Below are positions 34,653 through 46,400 of a stretch of DNA of 64,000 bases, one piece after another; within the stretch, counting starts at the first letter, position 1, and every line of letters begins with the position of its first letter. Source of the stretch: Tubulanus polymorphus. Its lineage: Eukaryota; Nemertea; Palaeonemertea; Tubulaniformes; Tubulanidae. The position numbers were made by a program, and so were the translations under genes. The notes below the pieces were generated by a model. The model did no database searches. It had not been told where the DNA came from and saw nothing but the letters and a program-made list of their open reading frames with translations. The stretch is taken from contig NC_134034.1 of assembly GCF_964204645.1 (NCBI RefSeq), positions 7,127,414 to 7,191,413 of the forward strand, given 5' to 3'.

Positions 34653-35218
34653 CTATTCATATACCTATGTATTAGATACCCTATTAGATACCCTTATACC
34701 TGATACCCCCCTTATGTCTTTATTATCTTTAGTACTTTTAGTACCTTTAGTACATAAAGAATAAATCTTTATATTATCAATACTTTAAAAATAAAATAGA
34801 ACTACTAAACTACTAAAGATAATAAAGATAAGTTATGTCTTTATTATCTTTAGTACTCTTAGTACATAAAGAATAAATCTTTATTTTATTAGTACTTAGA
34901 AAAATAAATATATAAATAATTCTTATATATGATAAATCTATGATATTTATCATTATTGAAACAGTAATATATAATAGATATGTGTGATAAATAGATTTAA
35001 TTATTGAAACAGTGATATATAAAATCCATCAGATGAATAAATATAATTATTGAAACGGTAATATATATATTTATGTCTTTATTGTCTTAAGTAGTTTAGT
35101 AGTTTTAAAAATAATTTTATTCACTACTAATGAAATAAAGATTTATTCTTTATATACTAAAAGTACTAAGCCTACTAAAGACAATAAAGACACACGGGTA
35201 TTATATTCATATTTTAAA
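34653..35218. terminator. P1 convergence zone with long foldbacks, candidate bidirectional terminator
   Basis: Between the ends of the rightward and leftward blocks lies a very AT-rich stretch with TCTTTATTATCTTTAGTAC units in direct and inverted orientation (near 34716, 34830, 35075 and complements near 34810, 35170). It can form large hairpins. Position between two convergent gene ends suggests a transcription stop or mRNA 3'-end signal; inferred. Confidence 0.5.
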
Positions 35219-36472
35219 TTAGTTTTCTGATTCTAATTCTAAAATCAATTTGAGTCGTGCAGTTTTTAATTCTTGTGATTTTCTTTCACCTTCAACTTCA
35301 CCTAATAGTTTAGTATGATAACTATCAACAGCATTCAAACCCTTAGCATCCAATTCATAAGTTAAATAAATATATTGGTTCAATTTGTCTTCACTTATAT
35401 TTTTATATTTATTTTTTGCATCATTTCTTATTTCATTTATAACATCCTGTGAAAAATCTTCATAACTGTAGTATTGAATTATTTCATCAAAGTTATCACT
35501 TTTATTATCATAATTATCATTAGCAGCAACTTTTTTCAATTCTGTTAAAAAATCTATATTTTTAAATTTTATGAAATAATGCATATCATTATAATCATCC
35601 GGAAATGATAGTATATATGTATGACGAGTTTTTAGATCTGATAATACTTGTTTTGGATTATTTCTTACATAATCGATAAAAATTGATCTATATAATTTCC
35701 TATGATAATTATTTTCGATATCAAAAAATACAGTTGGTACTATATAAAGGTATTTTGTATCAATAGCTTTTATTGTATGTTCAATAGAATTATCATGTTT
35801 AATTTTATCTTTAGGTAATACAACAACATTACACTTTTCACATATATTTCTTTCTATATTATCCAAATGTATTTGAGTTAATTTATGCTTTGAAAAATTA
35901 CTTCGACTTATATATTTATCACATTCTTCACAATATTTATCTTCTTTAACATTATCATTATCAATTTCACTATCATTATTAAATTCATTTATAGTCTTAT
36001 CCTTATTTTTCTTATGCTTGAGTGAATTAAGATGAGTTGCCCAATTCTTATAACTTTTATACTGTTTACATACGTCACAATATTTTTCATTTGTCTTTTT
36101 GGTTTTGATATCAGGTTCAATCTTATCACCATTCGATGTAGAAGGTATAACATTATCTTCTATTTTAGATTCAATATTTTCTTCTATTTTAGATTCAATA
36201 TTATCTTCTATTTTAGGTTCAATATTATCTTCTTTTTTTGTTTCAATATTATCTTCTATTTTATATTCAATATCATTCTTATCTTCTATTTTAGGTTCAA
36301 TATTATTTTCTTTTTTTTGTTTCAATATTCTTATCTATTTTACTTATTCTATATTTGAATTGATTAAAGTAATTTCCAAAATACTTACTGTATTCATCAT
36401 AAGGTAATATATAATATATATATCTGATATCATTTCACTTGGAGTTTGTATTTCATATATTCCACCTTCCAT
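35219..36472 (-). pseudogene. P1 repeat-rich zinc-finger protein (G slot), frameshifted N-terminus
   Basis: From ATG at 36472 the start MEGG resembles P2, but the frame breaks in an A-run near 36311-36318. The remaining 368 codons have imperfect 11-aa repeats of the type (N)IE(P/S)KIEDN, a short NVIPSTSN echo of the P2 repeat, then three CxxC..H..H-type fingers (CDVCKQYKSYKNWATHLNSLKH; CEECDKY...H...H; CEKCNVV...H). A helical C-terminus ends RLKLILELESEN. Last gene of the capsid block. Apart from the finger pattern and the repeat echo it is unlike the P2 and P3 proteins in this slot. Confidence 0.78.
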
Positions 36473-36521
36473 TTATTATATAAATTTTTATTAAAGTTAA
36501 AATTTTAATATTTCATAACAC

Positions 36522-37769
36522 TTAAAACATAACACTATTTAATTGAGAATTTACAATATTTAATTGCGCGTCAGATATAATATAAATGTGCATTTTGAAA
36601 CTTTTGATTCCTTTATTCTTTGTCATGAATAATTGTATTCCATCTTTAGTGTTCTGTAGTTTTTTTCCAGAACCATGTAATGAATTATCCTCTGTTGTTC
36701 TAAAATCTAACCATAATGCGTATTTATTACCTGTATAATAATCAATTTGATTAATATTACAATTTTCAGATGATTTTACTTTTTCATTCATAAAATGTTT
36801 TCTAATTTCTGGCCATTGATCAATCATTCTCATTCCTTGACAAAATATTTTATTTGCTATTCCTTCGATAGTTATTTCTACTTTTGATATTTAAGGATTA
36901 TAATAATTATCAACATTTATTGCACCATTAGTATATGTTGCAATGGTAAAAAATATTAATATACCTTTAATAGATCTTCTCGGGAAGTTAATATTCTCAT
37001 TAATTATTTCATCATTTGCATTGATAATTACGGTTTTAAATTTATCAATATTATCATATAATAATGAAAATCCTTGATTGTATTGAGTTTGAATTATACT
37101 TGAAATATTTTCATCAGTTACTGTATCATATTCTAAACATATATTCGATAATTTATAACCCATATCTTTATTAACGCTAGATATTACAATTTCATAAACA
37201 GGAGCAAATGTTATTTCGAATATAGCATCTTCTTGAATTGCGTATTTATATAAAGGTGCATTATTATTTATCAATTCAAAGTCTAATGGAATTTTATATT
37301 TGCTTCCATATATACTTTTTATCAATTTATCTATAGCATTAGTTAATATTGCGCTATTAGCTCCTGATCTTAATTTATTTTGGTTTTCTGATTGGATTCC
37401 TTGAAATATCATATTATTTCTATTTTCTTTAATTAACCATATATCTTTATAATGCATAATTAAATTATAATCATCTAATGAGAAAACTGTTTCTGGAACA
37501 ATCTTTATTGTTAATTTTTTAATGAAATATCTTCCAACATTATCAACAACATAATTATTATTATTACCGATTACTTTTATATCGGCTGATAAATAAATAC
37601 TATTTGGAACATAAAAATTATTTTGTGTTAATCGAGGAATTCTAACATATAAAGGTTCATCAGGATTAATATTAGAAGGGTTATGAGTAATTATATGATG
37701 TGATCTTTCTGGTTTAATAGCATTAGATATTCTATGATTCTTAGAAGGATTGATATAACTTCCACTCAT
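36522..37769 (-). pseudogene. P1 major capsid protein candidate, one nonsense codon
   Basis: Same 415-codon gene as P2 21738-22985, about 95 percent alike by eye. A TAA near 36889-36891 replaces a Glu codon (NPEI in P2). LYVRIPRLTQNNFYVP, DYNLIMHYKDIWL and SIKGILIFFTIATY are visible; differences from P2 are mostly conservative. The start follows a T-run and GTTAAATAAATG, read on the minus strand. Confidence 0.72.
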
Positions 37770-37789
37770 TTATTTAACAAAAAAATTAA

Positions 37790-39406
37790 TTATTTATTTT
37801 TTATCATGTTTACTAACCCAAAAATAATAGCACTTACAACTGTAATTAAAAATAAAATAATATGTTCAGCAGCAAAGTTAATAATGTTTCCTGCAGATTT
37901 CAATATAAAACCAACAATTGATGCAATAACTCCGGGCAATGCTGCAGCAGATTTTTTAGATAGTTCCCATAAATATTTTGCTAATTTCTTTAAACCATCC
38001 TAAACTTTATCTTGTATAGAATTATTATCATTTGGGGGTTTATCCGGTTTATTGGGAGTAGGAGTAGATTTTAATGAATTTGATATTGCTAAACCAATTG
38101 TTGTAAATAAGATAGTTACAGCTGTTAGAATTGAAAGAATTGTTATTCCTTCTAACTTAAATAATAATTTTATTCTATCTTTCAATGATATTTCAGAATT
38201 TGGTTTTATCAACAAATCTTTAAAAATAACTTTTAATCTATTAATATTATAATCATATGATTTTAATAATGATTTAATTTTATTGTAATTCTATGTTATA
38301 TTCTAAATCATCTTTTTCTTTTTCTAAATACGCATTTCTTTTTTTAAATTCGATTTCTTCAATAACGTTATTATCTCTATCTAATTTTAGTTGTTCTATT
38401 TCTTTATTTTTATCAGTTAATTCTTTTTCTAAAAATCTAACTTAATATCTCTTATACTTTTATCATGCGCAATTTTATCAGCTGATTCTTGCATACCATT
38501 AATTTCTCTACGCGTTTGTTCAGGAAATGCTTCTAATTCATCATCCGTTAAATCAAATAATCCTTTTTCTAGTAAAGATTGTATTCGATTTATTCCAGTT
38601 TCAGCACCGGGGGTATCTAAAGCACTATTCATCTCTTCTTCAAATGAATGAATTGTATCTAACATGCAATCAAAATGTTGTACTAATTGTAATTGACTTG
38701 AATCATTATCAATTTGTTGAATATCTCTTCTCGATGTTTCTGGTGTTGAAGATCTTAATTTATCTAATCGATCTCCATACTCTTCCATTTCTGGATCAAC
38801 ATAAGTAGGATTTAAATTTGGATTTTTAAATGGTGAATATTTGTTTATATCAATATTAGGAATTGGTTCTTCTTCATTTATTCTATCGAGTGCATTCCAT
38901 ATAATTCTGAGAAATTCTCTACCGCCTTTTGAACCTTCAATTGTAGATAATGCTAACATTCCAGGTTCAAACATATTTTCTTGTCCCATTCTAGATAATT
39001 GAATTGTTACAGTATTCCTATTTAATTCAAGATTATAATACCATGAATCATTTTTAAATTCTAAATTATTCATGAAAAATGGGTCATCTTCTAAAATTTG
39101 CATTACATGATTCCATGGGTTTATCAGGATATTCTTCTTGTTGTTTTTCTAATAGTTTCATAAATTCTTCTCTTTCTGTTCTAGTTGAAATTCTACCACT
39201 TTCAGGAGCTTCTAAATATTTATTTAATTTTTCACGTACTTCGGAATTAATTCCATCATAATCATCATCATAATCATCATTTTCACCTTAATTAGTATTA
39301 TATGCTGGTCCATCATCATTATCAATATTAGTTTCATTAAAATCAGGTTGTGGTTCATCACTTATACCGGGTTCATCAAAAGTATCCATTGGAATATCTT
39401 CTTCCA
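37790..39406 (-). pseudogene. P1 coiled-coil protein (F), several lesions
   Basis: Begins MEEDIPMDTFDEPGISDE, then the region with the LSRMGQENMFEPGMLALST segment and FLRIIWNALDRINEEEPIP (open 38429-39103). The coiled coil and the TPTPNKPDKPP linker follow, then the hydrophobic C-terminus. Stops lie near 39289, 38440 and 37999, with frameshifts near 39103 and 38290. The N-terminal half matches P4, not P2, showing that P2 has a shorter or exchanged version. Confidence 0.75.
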
Positions 39407-39422
39407 TTTATATGATAAAAAA

Positions 39423-40748
39423 TTAAAATTTGAAATATAATATTCCTCCTATAACAATTCCTATACAAGTTAAAGCTAATTTAGCATTTTCATGGGATTT
39501 ATTATCATTAGCAGTTTTAATTATATCATGCTGAATATTATCAGTTTTTATATTTTCTGAAGTATTGTAATATTTTATTTTAGAATCATTATTTAATTTA
39601 ATATTCTTAGTTTTAGTTTCTGTTGATTCAATATGTTTTTTATTTTGTTTCACCTTCCATTAATTTTGGAGCAGCAATAATCTTTTTATTTATATCATTT
39701 AATCCAAATGAATTATTAATTGTTGCAGATTTAATTAAATTATTATAACCAATTATGTTTCCGATCTTTAATACTAAATCATTAGAAATAATTAATAGAT
39801 TAGGGCCTATACAATAATTTAGTCTAATATATGATTTATCTGAATAATTTTGATATGTTACAATGTTTTCTGGAATCGATCTATTTTTATCATTCTGAAT
39901 GGAATCTTCAAATAATACTTTGAATTGTTTCTGCGCATCAAATGAAGTGTTATCATTTCCAACTATTGGTGATCTTGTTTCAACTTGCGCACCTAAAATA
40001 CAAATTAAATAAGTTCTAATTGATTGATTTATTCTTTGTATTCCAGCTTTAGTAAAACCTTCAATATTTGATAAAACGAAATAAACCCAACCATTATTGT
40101 TTTGTTGTTGTATATTATTATAATATTTTGGTAATTCATTCCAATTAAGTGTTCTTATATCTGAATTTGTCATTATTTTCCCAAATTCTTTAGTATATAA
40201 TATTCCTAATCCACCCATTGTACCAATTTTTGATCTAAAATCATCATTTGAATTAATATTAAATTCATTACATATTTTATAAAACTTATAAAATTAATAT
40301 TATTATTCAATTCTTTAAAATATTTTGAACCTGGTAAAGGACATTCTAATTCATCTAATATTAATTTTATTTGAAAATATGTATGAAATCTAAAAAGTGA
40401 TAACATCAATGGTAAACTTGGTTTATTTAAATGATCATTCCAATTAATTCCACATCCTGTTGTTGCGCAATAAACAGCAAAATTTAATTGGTTCTGCCAA
40501 TACTTCCTATTAGATTTTAATAACCATTGTTTTGCCTCATTTAAATTTTCAAAATTAATTGTATACACATGAAATATATTTTCCATCTTAACATTAAAAT
40601 AATTAGTTTCATTAACATAAATATATAAATCAATTAATGAATTTAAAACTTCATTTCTATATGAAATATCTTTATTAAAATCTATTGCAGGAATATTATA
40701 TTTAATTGATTTATTATATTGGAAAGCTTTTGGAAAACTATCTACCAT
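39423..40748 (-). pseudogene. P1 conserved capsid-block protein E, two frameshifts
   Basis: Homologue of P2 18941-20273. Open from 40748 to the NNNINF region, where one base is missing (near 40290), then open from 40218 to KLMEGE, where another indel (near 39650) shifts into the tail ending LALTCIGIVIGGILYFKF. The lesions differ from those of P2, so both descend from an intact gene. Confidence 0.75.
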
Positions 40749-40764
40749 TTATATAATTAAAAAA

Positions 40765-41191
40765 TTAATAATTTATTAATTCTTTTAATAATTTATCTTG
40801 TTCTTCAACTGTTATATGGCCATTTAAACTTATTGTATAATCTAGTGTATTCTTTAATTTATTGATTTCTTTTATATTAGTTTTAATTTTTTCTTTATTA
40901 CTTTTTATATTTAATTTTGAACTTATACCAGTTAAAACACTTGAACTTAATCCTAATACACCAATTGATATAGCTAAAGGTGTTAATGGTGAAAATATTG
41001 CTAAAAATGTTATTACAGAACTAATTGTAACTGAACCACTGATAATAAAATATTATATAATTTTACTTTTTAAATATTTTTTCTTTTTTATCATTAAGTC
41101 ACTTTCAAATTCTAATATTTTTTTTTCTAAATATATTTTTAATTTAGTTTTATTTATATCATGAGGAATAATATCAATATTATCATCCATT
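40765..41191 (-). pseudogene. P1 hydrophobic protein D, nonsense codon
   Basis: Starts MDDNIDIIPHDINK. TAA near 41053-41055 replaces the Tyr codon of P2 (IIYYL region). The two hydrophobic spans and the EEQDKLLKELINY end are kept. Spacing to its neighbours is about 17 bases on each side. Confidence 0.7.
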
Positions 41192-41207
41192 TATTTAGCA
41201 AAAAAAA

Positions 41208-41633
41208 TTACTTATTAGTAAATCTATATGCTACAAATATAACAATAACTGTTCCGCCTAAAATCCATATTATTTCATATTTCTGTTGTTTTTTACTTGG
41301 GGTATAATAATCTGATAATTTAGGTTTGTATAGATGTAATTTTTCTTTATTGGTTACCGCGTTATATAAACTCATTGCATCATCAACTGATTGAAAATCT
41401 CTATGTGAAATCTTCTGATCATATAATTCCTTGTTAATATAATCCATATAGTTTTGCCTCTTTTCTCTGTATTCTTCTGCAGCTTTATTATATTTCTCTA
41501 ATGCTTAGTTATATCTTTTGTGTTTTGTTAATGATCCATTTTTATCAATATGCTTAAATAAATAACCACAACCAGTAAATGCTAAAGCGTTAACAATTGC
41601 CGATCCTATAATAGTTATAATTGCAGAAGCCAT
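41208..41633 (-). pseudogene. P1 two-span membrane protein C, nonsense codon
   Basis: Homologue of P2 18065-18487. One TAA near 41505 replaces a Leu codon in KRYNLALEK. The N-terminal and C-terminal membrane spans and DFQSVDDAMSLYN are kept. Open C-terminal part 41208-41447. Confidence 0.72.
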
Positions 41634-41657
41634 TTATTTAGTAAAATAATTACGCAT

Positions 41658-41880
41658 TTATATGGGAGGAATATATTTTTGTTTTTCTAAATAATCATTA
41701 GTTAAATTAGATAAAGTAACTGCTAATGTTAATTGTAAAATATCATTTATATCAAATCTATCAACATTAACACTTCCCATTTTAAAATACTTTTTTTAAT
41801 ACCATTGAATAACCAACAGTTGCAACTGATAGTAATGCTCCATTATATAATCCAGTTATTATCCACTTATTATCACTCAT
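41658..41880 (-). pseudogene. P1 small hydrophobic protein B, frameshift
   Basis: Starts MSDNKWIITGLYNGALLS and ends LEKQKYIPPI before TAA at 41658. An extra T in the VFKMG region (near 41793) shifts frame. This copy shows the ancestral stop that P2 has lost. Confidence 0.68.
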
Positions 41881-42254
41881 TTATTTATCAAAAAAATAAC
41901 CATCTTCAAAATATTTAGTTATCTTAGTTATAATCATTTCAACATTTAGTTCATTACTACTTTTATGATTATCATATATTTTTGATAATATGTTTTTAAT
42001 ATCATCGATAATTCCATCTTCATTTAATTCATAATATTCTGAAGGCGTTTTAATAAATCAATTACTTATTATAATATTATTATTATAAAATATTTTATTA
42101 TAAAATTATTATAATTTTCTTTATTAATCATTGATGCATTGTTAAATGATTTACTTTTTATATCAGTGATTACATCATTTAGTTTAATTCTCATTTCTTT
42201 ACCATGTTTAACATCAAACCCAAAATATATACTCGGTCCGACAGTTATATTCAT
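41881..42254 (-). pseudogene. P1 small unknown protein A, interrupted by AT insertion
   Basis: Starts MNITVGPSIYFGFDVKHGK without the P2 frameshift. After NKENYN a short TTATAATATTATTATTA-like insertion (about 42056-42112) replaces part of the gene. The tail YELNEDGIIDDIKNIL...YFFDK follows to 41881. Confidence 0.68.
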
Positions 42255-42271
42255 TTATATAGTGAAAAAAA

Positions 42272-43030
42272 TTACTCTTTACATCTTATAACTAATTCAT
42301 AAATTACAGGAGAATTATTTAAATCAATTAAGTATCCATTGTGATTTCTAATTTCTAATCTATAATTATTAAAACGAGGAATGCATGGTTTGAAATCACA
42401 TTCTGTTAAATTATAATTCATTTGCGTTCCAAATTCTTTAACATTCTTCAATGGTAAAATGTTTAATAAACCAGAATTACAAGTTATATCTTTAGTTGCT
42501 TCGAATGTTTTTGTAGGATCGATTAAATTGCAATAAATATAAAAGTGTGTAAAAGGTATTAAGTTTGGTGTAGCATCAATATTTGTAAAAGATTTATCTG
42601 GAGGAATTCCTAACAGTTTAGCCATAGGTTTTTTTACCATAAATTTATGTTTTTCAATATCAGCCAACCTTATCTTTATTTTGTTAGAACTCTCACTTTT
42701 TAAAAATCTAATATCAAACCCGGAATTATTACCTGACTTGTGCCAGGCTTTTCTATTAATTTCTTGTGCCAATGTATCTAAATTATATAACCCCGGTTTT
42801 AAATATACATAGGCCCATTCATTTTTATTTTTATTAAAAATTAAAAAGGCCCTATGTTCAACAGCTTTATTCGATATATTGTAAAATGAGTTACATAAAC
42901 TTATATTTACTAATTTTAAATCTACACAATTTTTATATTCCCTATGTAATTGAACTAATAAATTATGTGATTTATAATTTGTAAGCCTTCTAGAATCAAC
43001 AAATATTCTGTATTCTTTTAATTCTACCAT
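42272..43030 (-). CDS. P1 penton-like minor capsid protein, intact
   Basis: An open 252-aa protein and the best-preserved structural gene in the window. A first strand region (EYRIFVDSRRLTNYKSH; LKLVNISLCNSFYNIS) is followed by LKPGLYNLDTLAQEI, FMVKKPMAKLLGIPPDKS, NLIDPTKTFEATKDI, SGLLNILPLKN, and the closing RLEIRNHNGYLIDLN..PVIYELVI. This order is characteristic of Polinton penton proteins, a single jelly roll that forms capsid vertices. No signal peptide or membrane span. The start follows ATGTAAAATAAATG on the minus strand, 17 bases behind the previous gene. Confidence 0.85.
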   Translation of the reverse strand: MVELKEYRIFVDSRRLTNYKSHNLLVQLHREYKNCVDLKLVNISLCNSFYNISNKAVEHRAFLIFNKNKNEWAYVYLKPGLYNLDTLAQEINRKAWHKSGNNSGFDIRFLKSESSNKIKIRLADIEKHKFMVKKPMAKLLGIPPDKSFTNIDATPNLIPFTHFYIYCNLIDPTKTFEATKDITCNSGLLNILPLKNVKEFGTQMNYNLTECDFKPCIPRFNNYRLEIRNHNGYLIDLNNSPVIYELVIRCKE

Positions 43031-43047
43031 TTATTTTACATATTTTC

Positions 43048-43399
43048 TTATTCGAAATCTATTTCATGATGCCCTTTTTCATTCTTACCTTTGTATACGA
43101 AATAGAAATCTCCAGAACATAATTCTTCTAGATCTTCACTTGATAATCTATGAAATCTATCCGGTAAATATGTTCTGAATTTATATGCATTTCCTTTTAA
43201 TCCTTCATATTCTAAGTGTATAACTAATTTATCTCCATTTTTTAGTAACTGTAACAATATCTGTAATTAGATATTTCTTATGGATTGTTAATTCTTTTAA
43301 CTTCTTAAATTTATAATCTACTGATTTGACATTTGATGTATCTTCTTTTCTATCTAGAAATAATTTGTTGTTCTCACTGTGTGATTGTTTACTCTCCAT
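43048..43399 (-). pseudogene. P1 117-aa conserved unknown protein, frameshift
   Basis: Near-identical to P2 16358-16711. An extra T in the T-run near 43240 shifts frame between the polar N-terminus and KNGDKLVIHLEYEG. The signature PDRFHRLSSEDLEELCSGD is intact. Confidence 0.72.
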
Positions 43400-43428
43400 T
43401 TATAATACATATTTTTATTAAAATTTGA

Positions 43429-46400
43429 TTAACACTTTAGAATTCTTTTCATAATCTCGTTCTCTTTTGTTTCTTCTCTTTTGAACTTTAGATATTCATC
43501 TAAATTACAACCATACGCGACTGTATGAATTCCATCATCTAAAATATATCTTTTATCATCAAATGGGTTTAGACTTATCTTCTCTATCTCTTCAATAAAC
43601 ATCTCATGTTTTTCAGATCTTAAACATCTCATTTTATGTTTTCTAACTTCTTCATTTAATATACAATTGATGTAATTCTTTTCTACTACACTTTTGGTTA
43701 TTCCTTTTAACTTTTTAGCTTCATGTTCTTTAGTTTTATATGCATACATTTTAGATCTAAATCCTATGAACTCTATCATTTCTTCACCACCTAATTCATC
43801 TTTGAATTTACCGGGTCGCTTTTTATTATCATTGCTAAACAATCCATGATTTTTAGGATAATTACTGAAATCAAAATGATGTTTTAATGTTTTTAAATCA
43901 TCAGTTATGTTATCAGTTTTTATCTTTAATATGTAACTGTCAGTATCAAAATATAAGATTTCTATATGTTTTTCTCCAAAATGAGGTTGTAATACATTAT
44001 AATAAAATTCATACATCAATAGCTTTGATATTTCTAAAACTGAAGCACCAACATAAATTGGTTTATTAAATTTCATAGATGTTCTTCTCATCTTAACTGC
44101 AGCTAGATTTTCATCAAATATTCCGTTACTTATAAATTTAGGATATGTTTGTAAATGCCTAATTCTTTTACCATTACTAACTAACTCAATATCATTTCTA
44201 TTTCTAATATTTTCACAAGTCTTACCATAGAATGCATTTTTAATTAGTTTGAAAAAATCTTACTCGAAATCAGTTTTAGCTTCAGTTCTCTGTTTGGTGT
44301 TAAAGTCTATATATTTTTCTAACCATTTAGATTGACTAAATGAAATATATCTATGTACTTTTTTTTAGAACCATTCCTTGATTCAAATAAAACTTCAACA
44401 TTCTATAATGTACTACATAATTATATTTATCTTCCTGAGTTACCATTAACTTTTCTGTATGAATATGATTTTCGGGTTTAATTTTTTTTGATTTTATAAT
44501 TCTTCATGTGTTACAGTTTTATGTTCTGGACAGTATGCTAGATTTCTAGATTTTAATTTTTTATCTTCAGGATATTCCAAGTCTACAACAAAAAAGTAAC
44601 CAGTATCTGAATCATCTGCAATATCTAGGATTCTTTTCTTCCAATCAAATTAATCATAATTTTCATGTTGTAAAACTTCACTTATTTCAAATACTCCATA
44701 AGGTTGTGGTTCCATCATTGCCCAACCATACACATTATTTGCATCTATATATATTAACTTATATCCAGGATTATCATTTACATTGAAATATCTATCGCCT
44801 AATACACCTGAAACTCCTCCTCTTATAGATTTTTCAAATAATAATAATTGATCTATATTTGTTAACAAATCCATTTTTATATCTGTAAATTTTAATCCAC
44901 AATCCCATGTTAAACCTGGACTAGAATAACAATGACAAGGATCAATATTGAAATATTTTAGGTTTACATCTCTAAACCTTTCAAATATATCACTTAATAA
45001 TAATAATACATCTGATTTTAAATATAAATCTACTAATTGTCCATGATTTTCTATTTTGAAATGATTCCAAATATTCAATGTTCTATCATATACTTTATCT
45101 TTAACATATTCATTTTTTAATTCATAACATTTATCTGCAAACTCAAATGCTTCTTTATCTTCTTCTGTCATTATAATTTCTATATTTGTATTCAATAATT
45201 TACTAAATCTTATTTCATATTCAATTAATAAGTCACAAAAATGATTGATAACATTTTCATTTCTATAATTATAATATTCACTTTCAATTAGTTCTGAATA
45301 ATCAGATTTAATATATAACCCGAAAGCAGCAGCTGATTGATGAATCTTTTTAATTGTATTTGTTTTTGGTGGTTCATCTGAAAAATCATTTTCATTAGAA
45401 TTTAATTTCTTTCTTTTATAATATATTTCTTTTCTATCTTGATCAGTTAATTCTTTATTTAATGATTCAAAATCTCCATATATAACAAATGGTACTTTAT
45501 TTTTGTAATCATTTTTTTTGAGTTCTAATATTTTATCTTTTTCATTTGGTAAAACTAATTTACAATAATCATGATTTTCACATAATTGTTTATGATTTGA
45601 TAATGTACTTTCATTACTGAATCTATGTAAACATTTTCTACAAAGATATATTTTATGGTGATCCTTTTCTGATTTAAAAAATAAATCGATTTGTTTAATC
45701 CACATATAATGATTTTCATAATATAGTATATCTATAACATTATTTGAATCATAATCTTTTGATAGGTATAAAGGTTCTAATGTATAATGTTTTATATTGT
45801 TACCTTTTGTATTTGGCAATTTGATTAAATCACATACATTTATTCTTAAATTATAAATCTACTAATTGTCCATGATTTTCTATTTTGAAATGATTCCAAA
45901 TATTCAATGTTCTATCATATACTTTATCTTTAACATATTCATTTTTTAATTCATCATAGAATTGTTCTTTAAATAATTCAGTTATATTGAAATCATCATG
46001 TGATTTATAAAATGAATATGGAATTGCTCCTTTATATCTCATTAATTGAAAATCATCATTATTTGGATAGTGTTGCTTTAATATCTTTAATTCATCATCA
46101 ACTAATGATTTTGATAAGTTATCTAATGAACTACCTAAAAATCTATATGAATCTATAAATCTTAGGCAACCAAATTGGAATGATATATAATTCTCAGATG
46201 TTTTAGCTAACATTTTATATTTATAAGTTGGTATTTTATCTTTTGATCTATTTGAATTTAATCTTTCTATTTCATTATTGATTTCTTCTATTTTATTACA
46301 TATCTTTTTGATAAATAAATGTGCATCATATCCTGATAGATTATGAAATATAACTGGTACAAAGTTAATTTACTTAGCTGGTAAGTTACAATTCTCATGC

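Noticed and set aside
36032-36407. Plus-strand hydrophobic ORFs opposite the P1 zinc-finger gene
   Set aside because: They are antisense readings of the IEDNIE-type coding repeat.
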